Positions 27,647-38,188 of a stretch of 64,000 bases of DNA are shown here, one piece after another. The notes under the pieces are model-generated. The model was given only the letters and a program-made list of their open reading frames with translations, was not told the DNA's origin and ran no database searches. Numbering within the stretch: the first letter of the stretch is position 1; each line of letters begins with the position of its first letter. Source of the stretch: Collinsella sp. OM04-5 (GTDB taxonomy: Bacteria; Actinomycetota; Coriobacteriia; Coriobacteriales; Coriobacteriaceae); NCBI RefSeq assembly GCF_003439125.1, contig NZ_QSUU01000012.1, forward strand, positions 27,746-91,745. Reading direction: 5' to 3'. The translations under genes were made by a program, and so were the position numbers.

Positions 27647-28151
27647 GTTAAATGCGAAAGTCAGTATACACGAGGAATCGCAAAGTGCAAACAGAAAAGT
27701 TGGCATTTTTTAAAACGCTTGGCCGTGCTTGGCGCTGCAGTGGGGCTTGAGGTCCCAAAAAACGGCTTCCGACCAGCGTGGTTGATCAACTCAATTGTTC
27801 AAAAAAGGGTATTCATAAGCGACTTGGCAATGAATTTAAAAATCTTTGGGTGGTGCTGTGGGCCACTGGTATGCATTTTGCGACCACAGCCTTGTGCCCG
27901 CTGACCTGCGGCTTGACTCAACTTGTCCCCACGGCACCGTATCTTGAACACAGATCCGTCAAGCATTTGGTCAGCATTTGGTTGGAATGCGCATGAAGTG
28001 CCGTGTGAGCATGGACATATGTGGAGGTCATGAGGTTGTAGCTGCATATTCTTGCAGCCTAGGAGGTTGAAAGATATTATTACCAAGTCTTTTCCTGCTT
28101 CAGGCGCACCTTCACGACCTGAAGCCACATTTGCCCAGAGGAGGTGACAAT
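27647..28151. other. Non-coding stretch upstream of rpsF
   Basis: About 500 bp with no convincing gene; short frames lack start signals and family resemblance. A stem-loop CTTCAGG/CCTGAAG (28098-28124) lies in the rpsF leader about 28 bases before the start codon and could take part in S6/S18 autoregulation. I do not see a clear known motif. The promoter was not located with confidence. Confidence 0.5.
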
Positions 28152-28445
28152 ATGAAGGCTTATGAACTGCTGTTCTTTGTTGACCCGTCGCTCGACCCCG
28201 AGACTCGTCTCGCTGTTATGAAGCGTATCGATACCACGATCGCTGAGGGCGCTGGCAAGGTCGACTCCGTTGACGAGTGGGGCAAGCGCAAGCTCGCCTA
28301 CGAGATCAACGACCTCACCGATGGTGACTACACCCTCATCAACTTCCACGCAGATCCTACCCAGATCGCCGAGCTTGATCGCGTCCTGCGCATCACCGAC
28401 GCTGTGGTCCGCCACATGATCGTCCGTCGCGACGACCAGGAGTAA
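28152..28445 (+). CDS. rpsF: 30S ribosomal protein S6
   Basis: 97 residues. Starts MKAYELLFFVDPSLDPETR and holds the S6 motif EWGKRKLAYEINDLTDGDY. It binds S18 in the small-subunit platform. ATG 28152 follows GAGGAGGTGACAAT. Head of the classical rpsF-ssb-rpsR-rplI operon. Confidence 0.97.
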   Translation: MKAYELLFFVDPSLDPETRLAVMKRIDTTIAEGAGKVDSVDEWGKRKLAYEINDLTDGDYTLINFHADPTQIAELDRVLRITDAVVRHMIVRRDDQE

Positions 28446-28493
28446 GACTGTCGTTTTGGACTGGGCTTGTGCCCCAAGAGGAAGTAGTGAGTT

Positions 28494-28946
28494 ATGAGCA
28501 TCAATCGAGTGAACATCACCGGTAACCTCACCCGCGATCCCGAGCTGCGCGCCACCGCCGGCGGAACCCAGGTTCTGTCCTTTGGCGTCGCCGTGAACGA
28601 TCGTCGCCGCAACGCGCAGACTGGCGAGTGGGAGGACTATCCCAACTTTGTCGACTGCACCATGTTCGGCACCCGCGCCGAGGCCGTGAGCCGTTTCCTG
28701 GCAAAGGGAAACAAGGTCGCGATCGAGGGCAAGCTGCGCTACAGCTCTTGGGAGCGCGACGGCCAGCGCCGGAGCAAGCTTGAGGTCATCGTCGATGAGA
28801 TCGAGTTTATGAGCTCCCGTGGTGGCCAGGGTGGCTACGACCAGGGCGGTTACGCCCCCGCAGCTCCCGCGCCCGCAGCACGTCCTGCCGCACCGGTGGC
28901 TACGCCGCCCGCGGTCGACGTCTACGATGAGGACATCCCGTTCTAA
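28494..28946 (+). CDS. ssb: Single-stranded DNA-binding protein
   Basis: 150 residues. The OB fold begins MSINRVNITGNLTRDPELR, with WEDYPNFVDCTMFG. A Gly/Gln/Pro/Ala linker leads to the acidic tip YDEDIPF, which recruits partner proteins. It lies between rpsF and rpsR as in most bacteria. Confidence 0.97.
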   Translation: MSINRVNITGNLTRDPELRATAGGTQVLSFGVAVNDRRRNAQTGEWEDYPNFVDCTMFGTRAEAVSRFLAKGNKVAIEGKLRYSSWERDGQRRSKLEVIVDEIEFMSSRGGQGGYDQGGYAPAAPAPAARPAAPVATPPAVDVYDEDIPF

Positions 28947-29018
28947 GGGTTGTTCACCTATTTTTGAGTGAGAGGCGGCTTCGGTTCGCCGAAGTTGCCA
29001 AACGAAAGGTATTTTGAC

Positions 29019-29285
29019 ATGGCTAATGATTTTTCTGCACGTCAGCCGCGTCGTAAGTACTGCCAGTTCTGCAAGGAGAACACTGAGTTCATCGACTATA
29101 AGGACACTCAGCTTCTCCGTAAGTACATGACCGACCGTGGCAAGATTAAGCCCCGTCGCGTCACTGGCGCTTGCACGCAGCATCAGCATGACATCGCCAA
29201 CGCCATCAAGCGCGCCCGCGAGATGGCTCTCCTGCCGTACACCGTCCCCGTGGTTTCCTCTCGTGGCAACCGCGACCGCGGCTAA
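29019..29285 (+). CDS. rpsR: 30S ribosomal protein S18
   Basis: 88 residues. Signature [18 protein letters not shown] and the following [19 protein letters not shown]. The CQFC pair suggests the zinc-ribbon-like variant of S18. ATG 29019 follows GAAAGG; the earlier in-frame codons are leader sequence. Confidence 0.96.
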   Translation: MANDFSARQPRRKYCQFCKENTEFIDYKDTQLLRKYMTDRGKIKPRRVTGACTQHQHDIANAIKRAREMALLPYTVPVVSSRGNRDRG

Positions 29286-29300
29286 GAAGGGAGACGCATC

Positions 29301-29840
29301 ATGAAGGTTATTCTTCTCGATGAGATCAAGGGCAAGGGCGGCGAGGGTGACGTCGTAGAGGTCGCTCAGGGTTACGCTGAGAACTTCCTGTTCCCCAAGA
29401 AGCTCGCTGTTGCCGCCACCAAGGGCAACCTCAAGCAGCTTGACGAGCGTCGCAACAACATCGCCAAGCGCGAGGCCGTCCGTCTGGCTACCGCCAACGA
29501 GACCAAGGCTGCCTTCGAGGGCAAGACGGTCACCGTTGACGTCAAGGTCGGCGACGAGGGCATCCTCTTTGGCTCCGTTACCGCCGCTATGATCGCTGAC
29601 GCCATCAAGGCTCAGCTCGGTATGGACATCGACCGCAAGCGCGTCGAGCTCGGTAAGCCCATCAAGGTTGCCGGTGCCCACACCGTTGCCATCTCGCTGT
29701 ACCGCGAGATCAAGGCCGAGGTTGTCGTTCTCGTCGGCGTTACCGCCGAGGAGCTCGCTGCCGAGGCTGAGGTCGAGGAGGCCGCTGAGGTCGCCGAGGC
29801 CGAGACCGCCGAGGTCGAGACTGAGGCTGCTGCCGAGTAG
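29301..29840 (+). CDS. rplI: 50S ribosomal protein L9 with acidic tail
   Basis: 179 residues, about 30 longer than standard L9. The N-terminal domain MKVILLDEIKGKGGEGDVVEV and YAENFLFPKKLAV are typical. The extra C-terminus is almost only Ala, Glu and Val. A terminator follows. Confidence 0.95.
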   Translation: MKVILLDEIKGKGGEGDVVEVAQGYAENFLFPKKLAVAATKGNLKQLDERRNNIAKREAVRLATANETKAAFEGKTVTVDVKVGDEGILFGSVTAAMIADAIKAQLGMDIDRKRVELGKPIKVAGAHTVAISLYREIKAEVVVLVGVTAEELAAEAEVEEAAEVAEAETAEVETEAAAE

Positions 29841-29874
29841 CATTTGCTGCAACGCAACAATCTTGTTCTAAGAA

Positions 29875-29904
29875 GGGCGCTCTGGGAAACCAGGGCGCCC
29901 TTTT
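29875..29904 (+). terminator. Terminator after rplI
   Basis: GGGCGCTCTGG pairs with CCAGGGCGCCC (one mismatch), then TTTTG and T5. Confidence 0.88.
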
Positions 29905-30064
29905 GTTTTTTGCGCTGAGTGAGTGTCATGGTGAACGTTGCGTCGAAGTCCTATATACAGGACCGTTCATCCGTTTGGTTCGGTGATGATTGGCGGCGCG
30001 CGGCGCGTTTTGGGACCGTGGCTGATACTATGGATGCTCGCAAGCGATATGAATGAGGATGCTC

Positions 30065-31456
30065 ATGGCATATGACGATAGGGAGACCGGGCTGACGGTT
30101 GAGGACCGCGGCTCCAAGTTGGGTCTTCCCCAAAACCAAGATGCAGAGGCCAATGTACTGGCCGCTATGCTGCTATCGCCCGAGGTGGTCGAAGAGGCCC
30201 AGGTCGAGCTGCAGCCCGATGACTTCTACCGGCCCATTCATAAGACCATCTATACCGCGATGGTCGATATGTACAACAGCCGCATTCCCATCGACTCCAT
30301 CTCGCTGATCGATTACCTGCGAAGCATCAACAAGCTTGATGCCGTGGGCGGCGAGGCCTACATTTTGGAGTTGATGGGTCAGACCCTGTCGCTCGTCAAC
30401 TGGCAGCACCATGCCGCTATCGTTCGCCGCGATTCGATGCTGCGTGAGCTGATCGGCGCCACCAACGAGATCAACGCGCTGGCCTATAACGCTCCCACCG
30501 ATACCAAAGAGGTCGTGGAGCTGGCCGAGAGCAAGTTGCTCAAGGTCACGGCGCGCGAGGTCAAGTCGAGCTACAAGACGCTGACCGAGTTTATGGTCGA
30601 GGCCTATAACGAGGCCGAGGAAGTGTGCCAGGCAGGCGGCCAGGCTGCGGGCGTGCCCACGGGCTTCCCGTCGCTCGACCGCATGCTCATGGGTTTTCGC
30701 GAGGGCCAGCTCATCATCATCGGCGCCCGCCCTGCTGTGGGTAAGACGTCGTTCGCCCTGAATCTGGCGCTCAACGCTGCCGCGGCCGGTTATACCGTCG
30801 GCTTCTTCTCGCTGGAGATGTCGGGCAAGGAAATTGCCCAGCGTCTGATTTGCGCCTACGCCATGATTTCGATCAGTGACTTCCGCATGGGCCGCATTAG
30901 CCCCGAGCAGTGGGCCAATATCAACGAGGCCACGCAGACCTTGTCCAAGCTCGATATTCTGATTGACGATACGCCCGGCACCACAGTGACCGAGATTCGC
31001 GCCAAGAGCCGCCGCATGCTCCACAACAAGGAGAAGGCCATCATCATCCTGGACTACCTGCAGCTGGTGAGTCCTCCGCCGGGACGCCGCTCCGAGAGCC
31101 GTACCGTCGAGGTCTCCGAGATGTCGCGTGGTCTGAAGATCATGGCCAAGGAACTCAAGATCCCGCTCATCGCGCTGTCGCAGCTCTCGCGTCAGGTCGA
31201 ATCCCGTACCGGCAAGCGCCCGCAGCTTTCCGACCTTCGTGAATCGGGCTCCATCGAGCAGGACGCCGATATCGTTATGTTCTTGGACCGCTCCGCCGAC
31301 GAGGCCGAAGCCTCGCGCGACGATCGACCCGACGAGGGCGTTACGCGTATCGTCGTGGCCAAGAACCGTTCGGGCCCGATCGGCGACGTCGACCTGATGT
31401 TCCTGCCGGCATCCACCAAGTTCTATGAGCTTGATGGGGCACATGCCGAGGAGTAG
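30065..31456 (+). CDS. dnaB: Replicative DNA helicase DnaB
   Basis: 463 residues. Hexameric helicase of the replication fork. The N-terminal domain starts PQNQDAEANVLAAMLLSPEV. The RecA-like C-terminal domain has Walker A GARPAVGKTSFALN, Walker B AIIILDYLQLV and the DLRESGSIEQDAD motif. No intein is seen. ATG 30065 follows GAGGA. It is downstream of the rpsF operon, as in many Gram-positives. Confidence 0.97.
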   Translation: MAYDDRETGLTVEDRGSKLGLPQNQDAEANVLAAMLLSPEVVEEAQVELQPDDFYRPIHKTIYTAMVDMYNSRIPIDSISLIDYLRSINKLDAVGGEAYILELMGQTLSLVNWQHHAAIVRRDSMLRELIGATNEINALAYNAPTDTKEVVELAESKLLKVTAREVKSSYKTLTEFMVEAYNEAEEVCQAGGQAAGVPTGFPSLDRMLMGFREGQLIIIGARPAVGKTSFALNLALNAAAAGYTVGFFSLEMSGKEIAQRLICAYAMISISDFRMGRISPEQWANINEATQTLSKLDILIDDTPGTTVTEIRAKSRRMLHNKEKAIIILDYLQLVSPPPGRRSESRTVEVSEMSRGLKIMAKELKIPLIALSQLSRQVESRTGKRPQLSDLRESGSIEQDADIVMFLDRSADEAEASRDDRPDEGVTRIVVAKNRSGPIGDVDLMFLPASTKFYELDGAHAEE

Positions 31457-31540
31457 GACAGGCGCCCGTTGCACGGGTATACTGGGAATGTTTTGTGCTT
31501 CTGCGTGCCGGCGTGGCGCGTAGACAGTCCATGAATGTAA

Positions 31541-32836
<1,296 letters not shown>

Positions 32837-32858
32837 TCGGGACTATTTGGTTATTGCG

Positions 32859-32900
32859 ATATACCCCTTTGCAGCCCAAGCGGGCGGCCGAGGGGTATAT
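32859..32900. terminator. Stem-loop after purA
   Basis: ATATACCCCT pairs with AGGGGTATAT around a 22-base GC-rich loop. Probable attenuating terminator between purA and purD; only a short T-rich tail. Confidence 0.55.
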
Positions 32901-32954
32901 TTGCTTGCAAAGGGCTCGCGCGGAGCGGGCCATTCATCCATAGAGGAGGCACCC

Positions 32955-34259
32955 TTGAAGGCGGACACTCAAACCATCGACATCCTGTTGTTGGGCAGCG
33001 GCGGCCGTGAGCATGCTTTGGCAGCTAAGCTCGCAGCATCACCGCGCGCCGGCAAGCTCTACATCGCGCCGGGCAACGGCGGCACCGCGAGCTGCGGCGA
33101 GAACGTTGTTCTCGACGACTGCGATCCTGCGGCCGTGGCGGCGTTTGCGCAGAGCCACGGATGCGGACTCGTGGTAATTGGCCCCGAGGCTCCGCTCGTG
33201 GCGGGCGTGGCCGACGCCGTGCGCGCGGTGGGTATTCCCTGCTTTGGCCCGGGTGCCGAGGGCGCCCAGATGGAGGGCTCTAAGCTGTTCTCCAAGCAGC
33301 TCATGGAGCGCGCGGGCATTCCGACGGCAGCCTACGGCTCGTTTACCGACGAGGCTTCGGCTCTTGCTTATGTGCGTGAGCAGGGCGCTCCGCTGGTCGT
33401 CAAGGCCGACGGCCTTGCCGCGGGCAAGGGCGTTATCGTGGCGACCGAACTTGAGCAGGCCGAGGAGGCCGTGCGCGAGTGCTTTGGCGGCACCTTTGGC
33501 GATGCCGGCAACACCGTGGTTATCGAGGAGATGCTGACCGGCCCCGAGTGCTCGCTTTTGGCCTTTACCGACGGCAAGACCGTGCGCCCCATGGCCACCT
33601 CGCAGGACCACAAGCGCGCGCTCGAGGGCGACAAGGGCCCCAACACCGGCGGCATGGGTGTCTACAGCCCGGTGCCCATCGTGACCGACGAGGAGCACGC
33701 CACCATGGTGAAGGTCATGGAGCAGACCGTTGCCGAGCTTGCTGCCGAGGGCATCGACTACCGCGGCTGCCTGTACGGCGGCTTTATGCTCACGCCCGCC
33801 GGCCCCAAGGTGCTGGAGTTCAATGCCCGCTTTGGCGACCCCGAGACGCAGGTCGTGCTGCCGCGCCTTAAGAACGACCTGGTTGAGGTCATGCTGGCCT
33901 GCGCCAACTGTGAGCTCGATCAGATTGAGCTCGACTGGCGCGACGAGTGGGCCGTGGCCGTTGTCCTGACGAGCGCGGGCTATCCCGGCAGCTACGAGAG
34001 GGGCAAGGTCATCGCCGGTATCACCGATGCCGAGGCCATGGAGAACGTGACCGTGTACCACGCGGGCACTGCTGTGGTGAACGGCCAGCTCTTGACCAAT
34101 GGTGGTCGCGTGCTTGCCGTGACCGCTCTGGGCGACACGTTCGAGAACGCTCGCAACCTTGCCTACGAGGCCTGCGAGAAGATTGATTTTGAGGGTAAGA
34201 CCCTGCGTCACGACATCGGCCTGCGCGCGCTGCGCGGCCGCGACGCCTGGGATGCCTAA
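32955..34259 (+). CDS. purD: Phosphoribosylamine--glycine ligase
   Basis: 434 residues. Makes GAR from phosphoribosylamine, glycine and ATP. N-terminus [20 protein letters not shown]-grasp motifs [31 protein letters not shown] and [13 protein letters not shown]. The TTG start is set by GAGGAGG five bases before it; a longer frame upstream has no site. Confidence 0.96.
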   Translation: MKADTQTIDILLLGSGGREHALAAKLAASPRAGKLYIAPGNGGTASCGENVVLDDCDPAAVAAFAQSHGCGLVVIGPEAPLVAGVADAVRAVGIPCFGPGAEGAQMEGSKLFSKQLMERAGIPTAAYGSFTDEASALAYVREQGAPLVVKADGLAAGKGVIVATELEQAEEAVRECFGGTFGDAGNTVVIEEMLTGPECSLLAFTDGKTVRPMATSQDHKRALEGDKGPNTGGMGVYSPVPIVTDEEHATMVKVMEQTVAELAAEGIDYRGCLYGGFMLTPAGPKVLEFNARFGDPETQVVLPRLKNDLVEVMLACANCELDQIELDWRDEWAVAVVLTSAGYPGSYERGKVIAGITDAEAMENVTVYHAGTAVVNGQLLTNGGRVLAVTALGDTFENARNLAYEACEKIDFEGKTLRHDIGLRALRGRDAWDA

Positions 34260-34280
34260 AGTCCGAGAGGAATGAGACGG

Positions 34281-34976
34281 ATGGACGAAAAGAACGAAGA
34301 GCTCGTGGATGCGCAGATCGTCGAGGAGGACAGCCGCGTGTATGGGCACGCCGAGGGCGAACCTGGTGGCGAGGTCGCTGACGAGCCGGCGCTGGTGCTG
34401 GGCGACGATGACCCGCACGATGCCGAGCTGCACGAGAAGATTCTTTCGGAGGAGTGCGCCTGGAAGGGCAAGATCCTCGACGTCCACCGTCTTGAGGTTG
34501 AGCTGCCCAACGGTCGCCGCAGCGCCCGCGATATCGTTCGCCATCCGGGTGCGGCGGCCGTTGTGGCGCTGACCGAGAGTGGCAAGATCGTACTGGTGCG
34601 TCAGTACCGCACCGCCATCGACCGCGTGACGGTCGAGATTCCCGCCGGCAAGCTCGATTCAGGTGAGGACCCGCTCGATTGCGCCAAGCGCGAACTGCAT
34701 GAGGAGACGGGCTTTAGGGCTGGTCGTATTCGCTTTTTGACGTCGATTGTCACGTCCTGCGGTTTTTGCGATGAGATCATCCGCATCTACTTGGCTACCA
34801 AGCTCGAGTTTGATGCGCCCAACCCCGATGATGACGAGTTTGTCAACGTGGACCTGGTGCCGCTGCACGAGCTGATCGACGCCGTGCTCGACGGCAAGAT
34901 CGAAGACGCCAAGACCGTCGTAGGCGCGCTTGCCTGCGACAGCATCGCGCACCGCTTGGGTGGGGCCGAGCTCTAG
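34281..34976 (+). CDS. Nudix hydrolase (ADP-ribose pyrophosphatase type)
   Basis: 231 residues. The Nudix box is seen as GKLDSGEDPLDCAKRELHEETGF. Upstream EIPAG and downstream TSCGFCDEIIRIYLA fit the ADP-ribose diphosphatase (NudF-like) branch. The first 55 residues are an acidic extension of unknown role. ATG 34281 is favoured over one at 34272 by spacing to AGAGGA. It is 21 bp after purD. Confidence 0.88.
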   Translation: MDEKNEELVDAQIVEEDSRVYGHAEGEPGGEVADEPALVLGDDDPHDAELHEKILSEECAWKGKILDVHRLEVELPNGRRSARDIVRHPGAAAVVALTESGKIVLVRQYRTAIDRVTVEIPAGKLDSGEDPLDCAKRELHEETGFRAGRIRFLTSIVTSCGFCDEIIRIYLATKLEFDAPNPDDDEFVNVDLVPLHELIDAVLDGKIEDAKTVVGALACDSIAHRLGGAEL

Positions 34977-35004
34977 GTTACGCGGTTTTACCAAACCGCG
35001 TAAC
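34977..35004. terminator. Perfect stem-loop after the Nudix gene
   Basis: GTTACGCGGTTT and AAACCGCGTAAC pair over 12 bp with a TACC loop, starting directly after the stop codon. No U-tract follows, so termination efficiency is unclear. Confidence 0.6.
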
Positions 35005-35044
35005 GAGTCGACGCTGCAAACGCCCCTAAGCGGCAATCTGCCTT

Positions 35045-35087
35045 TCAATCGTCGCTCGCGTACCGAAGTACGCGTCGCTCCTCTTTC
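35045..35087. repeat. 43-bp intergenic repeat, copy B
   Basis: 39 of 43 bases match copy A at 17948-17990. Flanking arms AAACGCCCCTAAGCG (35018-35032) and CGCTTAGGGACGTTT (35101-35115) pair with one mismatch, so the core sits at the centre of a larger hairpin. Confidence 0.75.
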
Positions 35088-35223
35088 AAGGCACCTTGCT
35101 CGCTTAGGGACGTTTTCGCTGACGCTGCCAGAACATCGGCGTTATGCTTGTTGGGACGCTTTGTTTTCAGCCTGACCGGTTCAACCGGATTTCTCACGCT
35201 ATTTATTTCTCTTCGAGGATTGC

Positions 35224-36996
35224 ATGTTTAAAAGGTTTCTCTCGTATTACGAGCCCCAGATGGGGCTTTTTGTTGCTGATACTGTTTGCGCTCTGGTGCT
35301 TGCCGCCATTGACCTGGCGCTCCCCATTATCCTGCGCAATTTGACCGGTGGGCTATTTACTCAGGGTCAGGCTGCCATTATGCAGGCGCTCGGCATGATC
35401 GCGGTGGGCTTGGTGTTGATGTATGCCGTCCGCTGCGCCTGCCGCTACTTTGTGAGCTATTGGGGTCACGTGATGGGCGCGCGCATGGAGTCCAAGATGC
35501 GCGAGGACCTGTTCGACCAGTATGAGCGCTTCAGCTTTGCGTACTTCGACCGCAACAGCTCGGGCGACATGATGAGCCGCGTGGTCAACGACCTGTTCGA
35601 TATCTGCGAGGCGGCGCATCACGTGCCCGAGTGGATCATCATCTGCGGCATCGAGATTATCGGCTCGTTTGTGATCCTCTTTACCATCGCCCCGGTGCTG
35701 GCGCTCGCCATGGCCGTGGTGACGGCGGCGTTTTCGGCCATCATGTTTTGGCAGAACATGCGCATGCGCGAGGTCTTTAGCGACAACCGCAAAAAGATCA
35801 GCGGCATCAATGCGCAGCTGCAGGATTCGCTGGCGGGCATGCGCGTGGTCAAGAGCTTTGCCAATGAGGAGACCGAACGCTTCAAGTTCCGCGCCTCAAA
35901 CAATCGCTATCTTTCGTCCAAGGAGAACATGTATCACGCCATGGGCGTCTATACCGCGACGTATGGCCTGCTTTCGGGTGTGCTCTATGTGATCGTGGTG
36001 CTGCTGGGCGGCTGGCTGGTCGCCCAGGGGCAGCTGCAGGCGGTCGATATGGCGACCTTTGCACTCTATATTTCGCTGTTCTGCACGCCGCTCGAGACAC
36101 TCGTCAATTCGGCCGAAACGTATCAGAAGGCTATCGCCGGCTTTAAGCGTATGGACGAGGTGCTCTCGACCGCGCCGGATATCCAGGACAAGCCGGGCGC
36201 TACGGATCTGCAGGTGACTGCCGGCGCCGTGGAGTATCACGACGTGTGCTTTAACTACGAGGATGTTGAGCTGGGCGAGGGCGATGCCGACGAGCGTCCC
36301 GTTATCGACCATATGGACCTGTCCATCAAGCCCGGGCAGACCATCGCTTTGGTTGGCCCTTCGGGCGGTGGCAAGTCCACGACCTGTTCGCTGCTGCCGC
36401 GCTTTTATGACGTGGCCGCCGGATCCATTAGCATCGACGGCCAGGACGTGCGCGATGTGACGCAGCAGAGCCTGCGTCGCGCCATCGGCCTGGTGCAGCA
36501 GGATGTCTATCTGTTTGACGGCACGATTGGCGAGAACATCGCCTACGGCAAGCCGGGCGCTACGGCAGGAGAGATCGCCGAGGCCGCCCGTCGCGCCAAC
36601 ATCGATGCCTTTATCGAGTCGCTTCCACAGGGCTATGACACGGTCGTGGGCGAGCGCGGCAGCCGTCTTTCGGGCGGACAGAAACAGCGCGTTGCCATCG
36701 CGCGTGTGTTTCTCAAGAATCCCAAAATCTTGATCTTGGACGAGGCGACGAGTGCTTTGGATAACGAGAGCGAGGAGGCGGTCCAGGAGTCGCTCGAAGA
36801 GCTGGCACGCGGCCGTACCACAATCATCATCGCCCACCGTCTCTCGACCATTAAACACGCCGATGAGATTGCGACCGTTGAGCATGGTCGCGTTGTGGAA
36901 CGTGGCACGCATGAACAGCTTCTCGCCCGTGGCGGCACCTATGCCCGTTACTATCGAATGCAGTTCGAAGGTGCGCGTGCGCACGAGCTCGACTGA
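35224..36996 (+). CDS. ABC transporter, fused permease and ATPase (exporter type)
   Basis: 590 residues. The N-terminal half has six hydrophobic segments of an ABC exporter. The C-terminal ATPase has Walker A GPSGGGKSTT, signature LSGGQKQRVAIARVF, Walker B ILILDEATSALD and H-loop IIIAHRLST. It is half of a dimer; no partner half-transporter is adjacent, so a homodimer is likely. Substrate unknown; such proteins export lipids, drugs or peptides. Confidence 0.92.
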   Translation: MFKRFLSYYEPQMGLFVADTVCALVLAAIDLALPIILRNLTGGLFTQGQAAIMQALGMIAVGLVLMYAVRCACRYFVSYWGHVMGARMESKMREDLFDQYERFSFAYFDRNSSGDMMSRVVNDLFDICEAAHHVPEWIIICGIEIIGSFVILFTIAPVLALAMAVVTAAFSAIMFWQNMRMREVFSDNRKKISGINAQLQDSLAGMRVVKSFANEETERFKFRASNNRYLSSKENMYHAMGVYTATYGLLSGVLYVIVVLLGGWLVAQGQLQAVDMATFALYISLFCTPLETLVNSAETYQKAIAGFKRMDEVLSTAPDIQDKPGATDLQVTAGAVEYHDVCFNYEDVELGEGDADERPVIDHMDLSIKPGQTIALVGPSGGGKSTTCSLLPRFYDVAAGSISIDGQDVRDVTQQSLRRAIGLVQQDVYLFDGTIGENIAYGKPGATAGEIAEAARRANIDAFIESLPQGYDTVVGERGSRLSGGQKQRVAIARVFLKNPKILILDEATSALDNESEEAVQESLEELARGRTTIIIAHRLSTIKHADEIATVEHGRVVERGTHEQLLARGGTYARYYRMQFEGARAHELD

Positions 36997-37015
36997 TTGA
37001 TATGACAGGAAGTTT

Positions 37016-37981
37016 ATGGCTGACAAGAACCCTTTGACTCCGGAAGAAGTGACGGAGTTATTCTCCGAAATCGATGCATCCGGTGTCTTGGATCCCACGC
37101 TTGCCAAAAAGCGAACCGAGCGCATGCGTGAGAAGGAGGCTGCGGCCAAGCGCGGTGACAAAGCGGCGCTAGCGCAGCTGCGCAGCGAGGACCGCGCGAG
37201 CCAGGCAAAACATATCGACCCGCTGTCCGAGGATGATCCTTCGGGTTCGCAGGTGAGTCATACCATTACGAAGACCGCGATGGCCGTGGTCATTGGTATT
37301 TTGGTGCTGATCGTGGGCATGCAGATTGGCTACGGCGTGATGCGTCGCCTGAACACCGCCAACCTGTCCGAGAGCGTTTCGGTCGATACCGTTTCGACGG
37401 CGCTGAAGGGCGGCCTTGAGTGGGGCAACGGCTTTACGCAGTTCCCGCTCGACTTTACCGTCGATGAAGCCGATGAGCGTACGGGCACGGTCGAGGTGAC
37501 GGTGTTGGACACATCGTCTGCCAACGAGCTCGAGCTGCTGTCCAACGGGCAGATTCAGGCCGCGGCGCTTGCGACCAACGCGTTGCTCAACGATAAGATC
37601 GACCGCGTGGTGTATAACGTTCACGCCTATATCGACGAGGATAGCAACATTCAGCACGATTCCTTCTTTGGCATGTTTCCCGCCCAGGGCCACCAGAGCG
37701 CCATCCTGACGTTCGTGTGGACCAAGAGCTCATCCAACGCTACGAGTATCGACTGGAAGATGCGCATCGTGAGTATGGATGACACCATCGCCGAGCGCAT
37801 TCAGAAGCAGGTGAACTCGGTGTCGTCGTTGATTGAGGACCCGGTGGTGAGCCAGACCAAGATTGACGAGGAAAAGGCCGAACGTGACCTGGAGCATCGT
37901 CTGCATGGCCGCGAGATTTTCCGCGGCGGCAAGCCCGATCGCACACCGTCCGAACTGCTGGAGCAGGACAAGATAAAATAA
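37016..37981 (+). CDS. Unknown single-pass membrane protein
   Basis: 321 residues, not recognised. A charged cytoplasmic N-terminus (about 1-85, with the basic run KKRTERMREKEAAAKRG) precedes one hydrophobic segment AMAVVIGILVLIVGMQIGYG (about 90-109). A predicted outer domain of about 170 residues follows, then a charged Arg/Glu-rich C-terminus. It lies 19 bp after the ABC exporter and probably shares its transcript. Confidence 0.7.
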   Translation: MADKNPLTPEEVTELFSEIDASGVLDPTLAKKRTERMREKEAAAKRGDKAALAQLRSEDRASQAKHIDPLSEDDPSGSQVSHTITKTAMAVVIGILVLIVGMQIGYGVMRRLNTANLSESVSVDTVSTALKGGLEWGNGFTQFPLDFTVDEADERTGTVEVTVLDTSSANELELLSNGQIQAAALATNALLNDKIDRVVYNVHAYIDEDSNIQHDSFFGMFPAQGHQSAILTFVWTKSSSNATSIDWKMRIVSMDDTIAERIQKQVNSVSSLIEDPVVSQTKIDEEKAERDLEHRLHGREIFRGGKPDRTPSELLEQDKIK

Positions 37982-37987
37982 GACGCC

Positions 37988-38027
37988 ATCATCCCGCGTG
38001 AGCCACAAGCCCCGCGGGATGATTTTT
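37988..38027 (+). terminator. Terminator before carA
   Basis: ATCATCCCGCG pairs exactly with CGCGGGATGAT, then T5. Confidence 0.88.
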
Positions 38028-38151
38028 CCGGGACGGGGATTAAAAAATCATTATGCATAGAAAGTCATAATTATCATTTCGTAAACATTTCGATGAAATT
38101 AACGCCATGAGGCATGCTTGCGGTTACAATACCGCGAGGCCTAACTACACA

Positions 38152-38187
38152 CCTTTAAGCCGGTCCTGTGAGACCGGGAAGGAGAAT
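38152..38187 (+). promoter_or_regulatory. PyrR-type RNA-binding hairpin covering the carA ribosome-binding site
   Basis: CCGGTC (38160-38165), loop CTGTGA and GACCGG (38172-38177) form the upper stem; CCTT (38152-38155) pairs with AAGG (38179-38182), which is part of the carA Shine-Dalgarno AAGGAG. The loop and flanks match the PyrR-binding consensus known from pyr leaders (GTCCnGTGAG). UMP-bound PyrR would be expected to stabilise the hairpin and block translation. The mechanism is inferred; pyrR is not in this window. Confidence 0.75.
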
Positions 38188-38188
38188 T

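Noticed and set aside
27593-27904. A 103-codon frame running from tRNA-Ser(GGA) into the rpsF upstream region
   Set aside because: Begins inside a tRNA, no start signal, Cys/Trp/Lys-rich non-protein-like composition.
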